Shown here: piece by piece, positions 43,819 through 55,430 of the stretch | Numbering within the stretch: the stretch's first letter is position 1 | How the letters are laid out: every line of letters begins with the position of its first letter | Origin: Apus apus | Taxonomy: Eukaryota > Chordata > Aves > Apodiformes > Apodidae | NCBI RefSeq assembly: GCF_020740795.1 | Contig: NC_067284.1 | Location: 98,013,440-98,077,439 of the forward strand | DNA: 64,000 bases | Direction: 5' to 3' | Notes under the pieces: generated by a model | What the model was told of the DNA's origin: nothing | Seen by the model: the letters and a program-made list of their open reading frames with translations, nothing else | Database searches by the model: none | Translations under genes and position numbers: made by a program

Positions 43819-45125
43819 CAGGCTCTCCTGCCGCATAGCTCTCAAAGCAATTGCACACCAGTGCCATGGTGTGTCTGGGCAGTATGTGATGGGAATGTGT
43901 ACGATAACGCTTTCCCTCAAAAAAATACCACAGAGGAAAGTGCCTGCTTTCACTGTCTGTCAAAATTTGCTTCTGCAGCACTTCTACATTAAGCGTAACA
44001 GAAGCATGAAACTTAACAGCCTGCAGAGCCAAGGGGTACGGGGTCTTGCCAGGCTGCAGTGTTCAAAAGAGTCATGTTTACCAGGAATACATACATTAGC
44101 CTCAAACAAAGCTACTGTACCTATAGCAATCTGACATGCTCTTGACAAGTTACAGTGGTGTTAAACAGGTTGGAAATGAAAATTCAAAGGCTAGGCAACT
44201 ATAGTTTGACTAATGAATGTGAGTTTTTAATGATGGGAACTACCGCAAAATGAAGTTGAAATACTATTGCGTACTTGATTTACTCTTAAAGTTTATTTGT
44301 AGAGGTGTTTACCGTGCAGGTTATTTTTGTGTGCTGGTCTCCCAAGATCATCCAGAACAACATATTTGTAGTTCAAGAACTCTTCTCATACAAGGAGTGC
44401 ATGCCCCACAATTCCAAAGGGAAAATACTCCTTTCAGTGCTCATTTAACAAAAAACAAAACTCCAAGCTTCACCTTCTGCTTCTCTTTCTCATGGGAAAA
44501 ACAGACTTTAAAATCAAAACAATGAGCTATTGCTTCTTCTAAAATAGATGAGTAAATGGAACTATTCCATGTTACTATTAGTTGTCAAATGATCCCCAAA
44601 ACAGCACAGACTCTATTAACATAAATTCCTTTGTGAATAGAAATCTAGCCATAAGCCTATTACGGCTAGCACAGGCTGATGATGACTTCTCTTTCAAGTA
44701 GTTTGTCAAATTTCAGCTGCCCTATCAGCACCATTTTGAACTTGTAAGTTATCAACAGTCTCTGTGTGAAGTGCTTGGAGCAGTTAATGCATTAGACCTT
44801 TTTTTTTTTTAAAGAAAAAAACCCTACATTTTGCTAGACATCTATTTTTTCTTAACCAAACTCTTAATACGTTTGGTTTTCTAACATAATACAGTCTGCT
44901 TCTCCATTTTGTATTAGCTGCTGAAACACAGATTTATGAAAGAAACATTGTACTGAAATAAATGCCACCTTAGCTCTTTTCTAGTATGAAAAATAGAAAC
45001 ATCCATGTAGATAATTTGTGGTGCAATGGTATTTTCTAGCCATTCTTTGTTACTTGCTTTGTAAATAAATCATCAGTAAGTTAACCAGGGGAAAATGTAC
45101 TTTGATGCATTTAAGTGTATTCTAA

Positions 45126-45131
45126 AATAAA
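45126..45131 (+). promoter_or_regulatory. OPRM1: Candidate OPRM1 poly(A) signal AATAAA
   Basis: AATAAA is followed 15-35 bases later by GGTTGTGGGG and a T run (about 45145-45165), a classic downstream element. This would give a 3' UTR of about 1.3 kb. Confidence 0.6.
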
Positions 45132-46173
45132 ACTGTATGGAACAAGGTTGTGGGGTTTTTTTTCTTTTTATTTCTGCAGCTACGCTGTATTTCTAATTTT
45201 AATTGTTACAATCTATGGAACAATATGCTTTTAATGTGAAATTGTTTGCTTCTGCTGTGGACTATGTAATAAAGATTGAAGGCCAAATACTTGCAAGTTG
45301 TAAATAAAAGTAGTATTTGAGTTTCATTACTGTCTTGCAGCTAACTATGTAGTCCTATATGTCATCAGAATATGAAACTAGATAAAGCAGAAGTGCCTTA
45401 CATTTTTTGTGTTGAAAACTCCACTGTACTGTCATAGGGATTTTAATATTTAATTTTGTATTAGTTTAGCACGTTCTCCTTATAGTCATCATTAAAGTTT
45501 AAAACAGAGTTGTGACCATTCTAAGAGGTTTTGCATCTAATTTTTAAACATTATAAGATCGGCACTCAAGAATTTGTCATATTGTTTTGCACTACACTGT
45601 AGTATTATTTAGATGACAAAAAAGAACAGAGAATACACCAGAAATGCAAACAGATTGATATCATACAATGTCATTACCGTGAGAGGTCCTTACTAGTCTG
45701 CCATGCTCATGTACAACGATCTCACAGAACTTAAATGCATTGAATGACTATTTGAGGTGCTAACTGATGTTTAATGAAGTACGTTTAATGAAACTTAAAA
45801 GCATACTTTCATGAGCAGTCAAAAGTTCATGAGCTTCCACAGAATTTACATAATGAATTGAAACCATTATTTCTTCTGTAATTACAGTGGAATGAAGCTC
45901 ACAGGAAAATTCTATGACTTGCCAACAAACAGACTGAAGGTATTTTTAGTTTCCACAGTCTAACTGACCAACCTGACTGTAAATATTTTAGCAGTAGTAA
46001 TGTTGTTGTAGCCTTGATGGTCTAAGGATATGAGAAAGCTAATTTTATTAGCAGAGCATTAGCAAAAACAAGTTAAACATGTCATTTTTTTCCAGAAAGC
46101 TTGAATGTTCCTTGGTAGTGCTTTGCAGTAAGTACCATATGGCAAACCTTCTGCATCTCCACTGTCAACCTTT

Positions 46174-46179
46174 AATAAA
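46174..46179 (+). promoter_or_regulatory. OPRM1: Candidate distal OPRM1 poly(A) signal AATAAA
   Basis: AATAAA is followed immediately by the GT-rich stretch TGTTTGTGTTCCTTGTATG, giving a 3' UTR of about 2.4 kb. Cleavage here is an inference from motif placement. Confidence 0.5.
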
Positions 46180-46200
46180 CATGTTTGTGTTCCTTGTATG

Positions 46201-47626
46201 TTTGCAATATACTGTATTCAAATACACATTGATTATCATGTTATACTATATATGAATAACTTAGCTTTAAAAAATGCCATGCAATCAACCGATGTGAACA
46301 CAACTGCCTTGAAGATTCTCAGATCAATTATCTGCTGGCTGTAAATAATATGGTCTACTTTTTTTTTAAAAAAAAAAAAGCTGAAATCCCAAGAGTTCAT
46401 TATTTTTAAAGACATTTTAAATGCATATGGGCTGAATTTGGTTTTGATCCAAACCATACACATCCCTCTTGTGCTAAGAACTCACCATAGGAGCTCTGTT
46501 CCAGGAGCCAGCCAGCACAGGAGCCTGTCTCCAGCAACAGAAAGTCAGAGTGAGCAGAGGGAAACCCTAATTCCAGCTCCTGGCAGACAGAGGCTTCACA
46601 GGCTCTTTCCTATTAAACAGCCTGGGCACATGTACTGCTAATCCCGGTGGCAGGGCAGAGCGTAGTGTTACTGCCTGGCTCCCTGCTGACCTGCATGCTT
46701 CTGTACAAATTCGGAGGCTGAAAGAATTTACTGGCTTAAATGCAAGCTGGTTTGTCCCAGTGGGTCTTGGTGTCCTGACAATGTTGCCAGGCACATTTTC
46801 TCTGTTCTTGTAGAAGTACTCACAACTTTTAAAAGGCTTTGGTGAATTTTTCTTTTTGGAGTGACTGGACAAATTCCTCAACCTATAAATTGATAGAGGT
46901 TGTTATCTAAAATATCCTCTAGCAAGGAGTCCTGTGGTGAGTTGTGCTAAAATATTCTTGCTTTAAAAAGTTCTGCCAGATATTTTATTTGGACATAGCT
47001 ATTTCTTGTATCTGGGGAACAAAAAAATGAATAATGGCCATTCAGTACAACATTTGAGCAAGGGGATAAGAGTATGACTATTCAGTAACGAATAGTCATG
47101 ACTATTTTAATTCTCTTCTTCATGGTGGTTATGATTTTATAGATTTTATTGTATAACTTGTCATGTGTTTCTTCCCTGGCATGCTCATTTGCATTTTGAA
47201 CACTCTTGAGCGCTGCATTGATATTTTCAGGGGGATTGCCCATGATGAGTCTTAAGATCTTTTGCCTGATCAGTAACAGCTCATTTGCTGCCCAATGTTG
47301 TACGTATGTCGTTGGGATGTTTTTTTCTCTGCATGCACAAATTATTTGTATATATCAACTTTGCAAGTCATCAGTCATTTGATCTCCCAGTCACCCAACA
47401 CCATGAGCTTTGTCACATTTGGCCTAGCCCTGACTATTTTGAATAATCATGTTTTTATAAACATTGATACTTCACTGCATGCCTCTCTTACAAGAAATGA
47501 ATGACAAAATGGAACAGCAACTTTCTGGGACATCACCAACCTCCTTTCCACTTACTAGTTATTTCCACTGTTCGTTTCTTGCCTTTCATTCAGTTATTAG
47601 TTAATGAATTATTTTTTTTTCCTTTA
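46201..47626. other. Intergenic DNA between OPRM1 and IPCEF1, no gene
   Basis: No supported coding or RNA gene. Contains a T run followed by an A run at about 46360-46379 and a perfect 10-bp inverted repeat at 47074-47099. Open frames here lack any family signature. Confidence 0.6.
47074..47099. repeat. Perfect 10-bp inverted repeat with 6-base loop
   Basis: ATGACTATTC (47074-47083), AGTAAC, then GAATAGTCAT (47090-47099). There is no T run or gene beside it that would suggest a function. Confidence 0.85.
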
Positions 47627-47845
47627 TCATAGAATCATAGAATTTGTTTTGATTGGAAAAGACCTTTAAGATCATCGAGTTCAACCACTAACCCAGCACT
47701 GCCAAGTCCACCACTAAACCATGTTCCTAAGCACCACACCTACACATCTTTTAAGTACCTCCAGGGATTGTGACTTGACTTCTTCCCTGGGCAGCCTGTC
47801 CCAGTGCCTGACAACCCTTTCAGGACATAAATGTTTAATATCATT
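47627..47845 (-). mobile_element. CR1 LINE 3' end, - orientation
   Basis: Starts with the reverse complement of the CR1 terminal octamers (TCATAGAATCATAGAAT). It continues with the reversed CR1 3' UTR (GACCTTTAAGATCATCGAGT, then CCCAGCACTGCCAAGTCCAC, then CTGGGCAGCCTGTCCCAGTG). The element is 5'-truncated after about 220 bases. The right limit is approximate. Confidence 0.88.
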
Positions 47846-50800
47846 ATACTTTGGTTTTGTTAAAAGCTTTTAGTGAGGTACAACCTCCAACAGGTTTTTC
47901 AGAACTGATACACACTGTCTCTCAGCTGGATCACTTTTATCCACATGCTCATCAGCTCCCTCAGTGACCTCTGAAATGCTGGGTCAGTTCATTCTGGAAC
48001 ACTCACCACCTGTCTATCCATTCTGCTCTTTCACTCTCCTGGCTTACTGAAAAATCAGAATTACCTGTCAGTAGGTCCCTTTCCTCAGCCTCTTATTAAA
48101 AAAAAAAAAAATGAGGTTCCCAACTGCCATGTATTATTTTAGTTCTAAAGTCAGTTTTAAAGTGTGTAATACATCACAGTTAGTAGCTCAGCAATTTTCT
48201 ATCTGAGTTGTTTGAGAACCCTGAAGTTAATAACATCTGGCCCTGAATTGATTCTTTGGAAAACCTGATTTATTCTAAGCCACTTCACCTGACACTTCAT
48301 TCTGAGATGCCTCTTCAGGCTTCTTGTCTGTAGAGGTTGCAACACAGAAACTCTCCAATGTTCCTCTGTAATGAACTCTTATGTGAAGGATTGACAATTA
48401 TTTTCATTTTCCCTCAGGTCTTTTCTTTCCTAGCTATTTATTGGACCCTTGGCAGCCTTCCAGTTTGGCATGCTATGTTTACTCTAGGTCTGAATATTTT
48501 TTTTTTGTATCAGCAACATATAACAGGAGTAGCAAAAAACACTAACTGATCTATGATTACTGTCAGTACCACACTGCATCTTTGGGGAAATATCACAAAT
48601 ACCAGAGAATTAACTTACTATATCCAGAGATCCCTTCAAAACACCATTTCTATGATTCTGTGATTGCACGGTACAGCACACAGGGCCCTACTGAAGTTCT
48701 GGATATTAAAAGAACGCAAATAAATGCTTTATATTAAGGGCCCTTCTTTGTGTCCATTCTGCACACACATTTCTAATAGGAGTGAGACGAAGCAAGCCAG
48801 AAGCTGCTGAACACACTGCTCTCAGCTGTTCCCAGCCTGCATAAGCCCCTGTAGAAGAACTGTTGGCCTCAAGGAGCACATCAGGTGACATCAGGAACTA
48901 GTCTAATGACACAAGGCAAGAGGATCCCACAGAGAGAAAAAAAGATTATGCTAAACTGCATCAATTACCAAGTTCCATTTGTTTCATAGACACCACCTGG
49001 CCAGAAAGTAAGTGAGCATCGAGACATAGTAAACAATGTCATGGTGTCAAGAAGAGATAGGAAGGTAAACTTAGAGAAACCACATTAGGTTTTGTCCCCA
49101 AAGACATATTTGTGTGTAGTAGGCAGCCACAGTGGATCAGCCCTCTGGGCCTGAACTGTGGAGCATGGCCTGAACCATGGTGCCATTTTGAGTAGCACTG
49201 GCACTTCAGTTTCTCCAGTCTTATCTTTCAATGCTTTTGTTGCTTCTGAAGAGACAAAACCCCACTATGTGAGCTTACATTTTCCCTGCTTATCGCTTAA
49301 CCTGGATAAGCAGCAGTGATAAATTCTGTTTATAATCCAAGGGAAGTTGCACAGACACTGCAGCTCTTCAGCAGTACATAGCTGACCACTGGGACGCAGA
49401 GCCATCTGCAGCCTTCCAAAGTCCCACAGGAAAATGATGAATCAGATTAAGGGCAGGACAGTGTTTTCTTTGGATGAGGATCTTTGAAATAATTTCATAC
49501 TCCTACTCTCTATGTTAAAATTTACAGTAAAGATCCACACAATAACTACACAAACCTGTACCCAGTTTTTAATGTAGCATCAAATTAATTCCTCTGCACC
49601 AAATTCACCTTTAGCATTAGCTGAAGAAACAGAATACATTTTTTCCTTTATTGGACAATGCAGTGAAAAGTTTTGGAGTGATTCATAATCTAAATTCCTA
49701 AGTGAGTGAGGAATATAAAAGCAGTATGGCTAAAGATGAAAGACAGATATTTATTGTGTGTTACTCCAGCTAATCACTTCTAATCCAACAGCCTTTTCTG
49801 GGGAATAGACATTAATTTGCACATATCTACAGATTCACAGATTGATGTGCTGATATTGGCTGCAACTCAACAAAATGCCTTGAGCTTGAAGAAAGGTATG
49901 TTCAAACCTGTAAAATTATTGAAAGCTCACAGTATTTCTTGCTTCATAATAGTTTTAGATTATATTTTATCTCAGTGTTCTTTTAATCATAAAACTTAGA
50001 GGAAAAAAGTGATGTTTTTCTTTACACTCTCATTGATATCTCTGCAAGAAGCCCAGCAACAGGCAACAAATACATTAATAGAAACCATGCATTTAAAAGG
50101 AAAAATAATTTCTATAAAGAGAATAGAACCAGAAAGAAAAGCATTACACAGTGAACAGAAAATTGTGGCTGTGTTGGGGAAGAAGCAGCAGTGGGTCTGC
50201 TGAGCTTACACCAGGCAGGATGTAATACAGCAGTAACAAAGCAGAGTCAGTAACTTTAAAGGGAAAGAGGTTGAGAAATGGAAAGGGGAAATAGCAGTTA
50301 AACAGTCCATGTGACATTTAATCCTGATTTCACTGAATTTTCTTGCATAATAAATTTACTCCTACAGTTTGTTTTCTTTTTCTCACTCACTTCTAAATTT
50401 TATTATATTGTTGATGTGTTGCTCAGCGCCTGCCAGAGATTTGCTGACGTGCTGTGGTTACCTGAAATCTACCGCTTCTAGTGACCTGTATTATTACTTT
50501 TAACCCAAAACTCTCAGGATTTCTTCAGATGGTGTTTTGCTCATCTCTTACACAGAAATTTACCAGTCCAGAGATTTGGCGGCCAACATCAAATGCTATA
50601 ACGTTCTGTTCAGACATTCTACAAAACCATTCTTCTGGTCTTTTACCAAGTCCAAATAATCTCGCAGCATGATGTAATGTTTGTTGCTTGTTTGTTTTTA
50701 AGAAAAAGGGAGGGAGGATATTCTTGCTTCAGTGAGTTTAAAGGACAGAAATCCCATTCTATCCTCATGATACCTCTGTCCAAAACATGTATCTGCTATA

Positions 50801-51775
50801 TATGCGTTACACAGAGGAGCTACCTGAATCAATAATTTCTTCACTTCCTACCTATTGCAATGCCTTTTCTGAGAGTTTAAGGACACGCTGCGTTTAGAAG
50901 TCACTTCCTTGGATATTTGGTTTGTATGAGATGATGCTTAGAGAGATAACTTTGATCCAGTGAACTTATTCTCCCAATTTTCCCATGAGTAAACTCAAGG
51001 CAGAGAGGCAGGCTCCTCCAGGGCAGTCCAGAGCATTTATGACTGGGAAATTCATCTGAACAGGGATGATATTCAGCCTCATTAGAAAAAAAAAAAAAAA
51101 AAGACCCCTGCAAAATCTTTCTACTTCTCTGAATACATTAAATGAAACACTTTGCACTTCTTAATTTTCTTCCTATAAGGCATGATTTCCAAATTTTCAT
51201 GCATTGTGTATTACTTACTGCAAACTAGCCTATTCTTACCAGTGTCTGTGTTTGTATGGAAATGAGAACAGTACTCAAAGTTTCAGATATATGCATGATA
51301 TTTTAGAAATGTATTCATATTCTAGCTCCTCTTATTCCTGAAAAAAATACATGATAGGGAGAGGGGAGTTGGAGCATGTTATCCAGGGGTTACATTCTCC
51401 ACAGGCTGTATTCACTTTATCAGCATCATACCAGGAGCCCCTACTTATTTAATTGCTCACTGTTGTCTGCAAATATGTCACAGTTACTTTATTTCAGATA
51501 TTTTTGTTTGTTTGTTTTCAGGACCATAATTTTGTATGTGCCTGTATTAAGACACACAAGGTTCAAATGAGTCTCCCTTACCAAGCTCAATCACCAAAGC
51601 CAAAATAATAATAATGAGCAAACATTAATTTGAACATGAAACTGAAGAACACTCTTCAGTCTCCTAAAAGCTGACTAGAGATAATTAAATAGTTATAAAA
51701 TAAATACAGTTTTAAAAAATGCTATTACCTATCCACATTCAATTTTAAAACTTCTGGCTAGTGAAGGAAGTCTTA
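47846..51775. other. Intergenic DNA, no supported gene
   Basis: AT-rich with short homopolymers (for example a 17-base A run at 51086-51102) and a minimal CR1 tail at about 48621-48665. No exon, RNA gene or other transposon recognised. Confidence 0.6.
48621..48665 (+). mobile_element. Minimal CR1 3' tail
   Basis: CCAGAGATCCCTTCAAAACA and ATTTCTATGATTCTGTGATT resemble the last ~45 bases of CR1 (CCAGAGGTCCCTTCCAACC plus terminal octamers). Such extreme 5' truncation is common for CR1. The short length keeps the call tentative. Confidence 0.6.
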
Positions 51776-52178
51776 TGAGAAGCAGCTGAGGACCTGGAGT
51801 TGTTCAGTCTGGAGAAAAGGAGGCTGAGGGGAGACCTTATCACTCTCTACAACTACCTGAAAGGAGGTTGTAGCCAGGTAGGGGTCTATCTCTTCTCCCA
51901 AGTAACAAGCACTAGGACAAGAGGAAATGGCCTGAAGTTGTGCTAGGGAAGGATTAGATAGGATGTTAGGAAACATTTCCTTACTGAAAGGATTGTCAAG
52001 CATTGGAACAGGCTGCCCAGGGAAGTGGTAGAGTCACCATCCCTGGAGGTATGTAAAAAGACATGTAGATGTGGTGCTTTGGGATATGATTTAGTGGTGG
52101 ACTTGGCAGTGCTGGATTAACAGTTGGACTCAATGATCTTAAAGGTCTTTTCCAATCTAAATGATTCTGTGTTTCTAA
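51776..52178 (+). mobile_element. CR1 LINE 3' portion, + orientation
   Basis: CR1 features in order: TTGTTCAGTCTGGAGAAAAG, GAGGGGAGACCTTATCACTC, GGAACAGGCTGCCCAGGGAA, CATCCCTGGAGGT, ATTTAGTGGTGGACTTGGCA, GATCTTAAAGGTCTTTTCCA and the end ATGATTCTG. The GGACTTGGCAGTGCTGG segment is also present, reversed, in the copy at 47627-47845, so both belong to one CR1 subfamily. No intact reading frame remains. Confidence 0.92.
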
Positions 52179-55100
52179 TAGTCTATTTCAACATAACCAA
52201 CAGACAGAAACACAGGTGGTGTGTCTGCAAAATTTGTAATTCTGCTGCTACCTTTCCTATTTTTATACCATTAATATGAAGTTTCTCTGCCATCTCTAAT
52301 GCATGGCTTTCTTAAGAGAGAAGAAAAGCTTTCTTACAAAAAAAAAAACCACAAAAACCTATCCCATATTCAAATTCCAAATGACAGAGATAATGATGGC
52401 AATATAAAAATGCAGCATAAATGCTTTATCAGATAGTTTTTTAAAAAAATTAGCCTTGTGTTGCTCTGTAATGAACTGCATTGAGCCAGAGACCATCAGC
52501 ACAGAGGGAGATTATAGCTATTAGCAACACCAGAGGGAGGCCTACTGTTCAGAGTTCATCTAGTGATGGTATCCATCTTCTCCATTACCAAGAATTAATA
52601 TAAATGCATTAAATCCTAATCCATCATAAGTTGATGCTTAGATTTGGTCTGATCCTCTCTTGAAATAACAAAAAAATCTCTTAAACATTGCATAATAACT
52701 TTTGTGTTAGTGTTATAACACAATTATTCTCTGCTTTTCTCTAATTGCATTATGATACACTTAAGCAATCTCGATTTGTAAATATTTCAGAGCAAGAGTG
52801 TTTGACTGTTCCAGTCATCAGACCCCTAACATATTTGGATCCAGCAGGTTGCATTTATCACTCTGACTCAACATGCAGGGAACTGGGAAGAATGCTTTCT
52901 TCTGATGATGCATAGTAAAAGCATTACAAGAGAAAAATAAAACAGATATTTACAGAAGAGGCTGTGACAGAAAAGAGATGTGCAGAAACACCCAAGTAAT
53001 TAATGTATCATTTACATGTGAACCATGCATGTCTTGAACCCTCCCATTCCCTGTTTGTTTATTTTCTGGTTCTCAGGAATATCAGATACAAGGAAATCTT
53101 CCAATGAAGGAATACCAAAAAGTAATCTAATTTTAACAGCCTGTATCATCTCTGCATTATTGACTAAAGTAAGCAAAAATTCAGTAAAAGAGGTTCAATA
53201 TGGATATCCACAGAGTTGTTAAGCAAGGAGAGAGAATTTGGATTATGCCGAACTAAATTGCACCCAATTCACAAATATATTGCTTCTTCAAAACATTCAA
53301 AAGAAAAACTAGTTGTTAGAAATCTTGCGGGGACTTAAGGAGGGAGGAGAAGAATATTATTCCATGCTTGGTAAAAATTCAGCCAAAATATATGAAAACA
53401 GAAGTGATTTTGCCTTCATACTATTTTCTAGAATGCAGTACATATAAATACTAATCAGGAAAAAAAATTTAAATGTTCAAGAGAAACAGCAGATGGTCAA
53501 CTTAGAAACAAGAATCCAGTGGAAGGTAAAGGGTTAATCTTGTCAGCTGGTTTGGAGATTTCAGTATCGACTATATTATGCATTTTTTCAGTCAGTTATC
53601 AGTTCTGTCATAAGATTAATCAATTTGATCCTGAATGATGCAGATAAATGTTTGATACAAAGCAAAAATTGAAAGGAGCTTTTCAGTTTGTTTGTAGAAA
53701 AAACACTTTTAAGAGAGCTCAGCATAATCTTTAAAACCATAGTTCTAAAAAAAAATAATAAAATTACTCAGAAGTAAGTCACTGTAAAAATTCTTGATGG
53801 TCTTTGGAAAATCATAGCTAGTCTTTTTTCATGTTAATTTACCAAAACACTGACTCTATATTGAACAGTGAATTCTAAGTAGCAAGAACTGGGACACAGC
53901 CAAGGGACTGCGGCTATCAGAAACCCACACAGGGCAGGCACTCACCTGAGGCTAGCAAAGGAGTATTTTGACTGCTGCAGCTGGCACTTTTAAATTGATT
54001 TCCAGGGGGTTTCTTCAGTACCTGAATCCTTACGAAAAGGTCCCTGCATCCCCTTTTCAAGACTTACACATCATTTGTGTCACTGTCTCCAAAGAGTTGA
54101 GCTTTGATTCCTGCCTTAGACCTGAGGCTCTCACCTGCTTCTTCCAACCAGCATCAGCATCATAATTTATCCTATTTTATGTGTTAGAAAGCACAATTCA
54201 GAAATACCACACAAGATACAGGCACCTGAATTGCCTAAACTTGTCATCAGCAAGATGAGCAGCAAAAATTGTTTCACAGAAAACAAATTATGGTTATTAT
54301 GAAGCATCACACCAAGATAGAAAGGTGATGTGTTTTACAGCAGTATAAAATCTTATTTGGGACTCCTCCTGCTGTTTGTAGAGTGAAATTTTCAAATTAT
54401 ACAGGAAAGGACATAACAACCAGAATCATCTTCACGTGTGCTGTTATTTAGAACTTCAGTGCTAGCCAAGGTAAACTGCATTTACTGTCTGCAATAAAAA
54501 TAAGCTTTAAGAAAAGGCCGCTTAGAAACGTACCTTTTACTTCAGTGACAGAAGAAGGGCACAGCTAGACCAGTAGGTTACTAGGACATAGCTGCCATTG
54601 CAAGGGCTGAGGACATGGGAGCTGCTGCTGCATATTCAGCTGTCTTCCTGGGCCATACCATGACAGTGGATTTTGGGTTTTGCCAGACTTGCACGGCCAT
54701 TTCATGAGGGACAGAAACATGCCACAATCCTGAACAGCAGCATGAGGGCATTTTCCACAAAACAACTTCTAGCCTCTCAACCCTCTTCTTTTAGGGTGGT
54801 CTGCAAAAATAGCTTAAGCAAGTTACTGGTTGAGATTCATAGATGGTAACTAATCAGATACTAAAATCACCCCCTCTGAGAAACCAGGTGTATGGCAGGT
54901 TGTAGGTTTCCACTGATCTCATACCCCTCTTTTTCCCCACAGGCAATAATTATCCCTTTTGTTTCCCAGATTTACTACGTCTTCTGTCCTAGTGCTCACA
55001 TTGGCCCCTCAGGAGCTAACTTGTTTTCCCTTCTAGAGAATCTTTATCCTCACACACCACTTGGTTTCAGTTTCTTGTTTCAGCTTCAAGCCTGGAGAGA

Positions 55101-55179
55101 GCAGGTGTCCCAGACAGCATCTCCATTTTCCTGCCTGCAGCAAACGGTGTCACCTCACTGTAAAACCTGCTCAGATGTA

Positions 55180-55430
55180 GGTTGAGCGGTAACACTGTTA
55201 GTTCCCCTCTTCCATACAAATCGGGGATTTTCTCCCGTGCTTGCTGCCCCGCTAGCAGCCAGCAGGCTGTGCTACGGGATCACTTTTTTCCGAAGAAACG
55301 CGCTGAGCCCCGTTTGCCAGGAGCTGTGTGTTCCCACCGGCAGTACAAGAACTCGTGCTGCTGCCCGAGCCTGACACTGCTCTGCGCAGCGGTGGAAAGA
55401 GGAAAGATACGTTTCCCCATGAAAACAGCA
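55180..55430. promoter_or_regulatory. Small isolated CpG cluster of unknown role
   Basis: By rough count, a dozen or more CG dinucleotides lie in about 250 bases, including ACGCGC, CCCCGC, CACCGGC and TGCGCAGCGG, while the flanking kilobases are CpG-poor. It could be a small promoter, an insulator-like site or a relatively young insertion. An open frame of 101 codons (55182-55487) runs through it but shows no family features and is not called a gene. Confidence 0.35.

Larger units (their letters stand above)
43819..46200 (+). other. OPRM1: Probable OPRM1 3' untranslated region
   Basis: AT-rich sequence after the MOR-1 stop codon, without coding potential. AATAAA motifs occur at 44957, 45064, 45126, 45268, 45303 and 46174. 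Two are well placed against downstream GT/T-rich sequence: 45126 and 46174. The end at about 46200 is chosen for the latter and is approximate; the mammalian OPRM1 3' UTR is very long, so transcription may continue. Confidence 0.55.

Noticed and set aside
43727-44134. 135-codon + strand open frame overlapping OPRM1 exon 4
   Set aside because: It is in a different frame from the exon 4 codons that continue exon 3; not a gene.
46360-46380. T run followed by A run resembling a hairpin terminator
   Set aside because: Simple homopolymers in vertebrate DNA; such terminators do not apply here.
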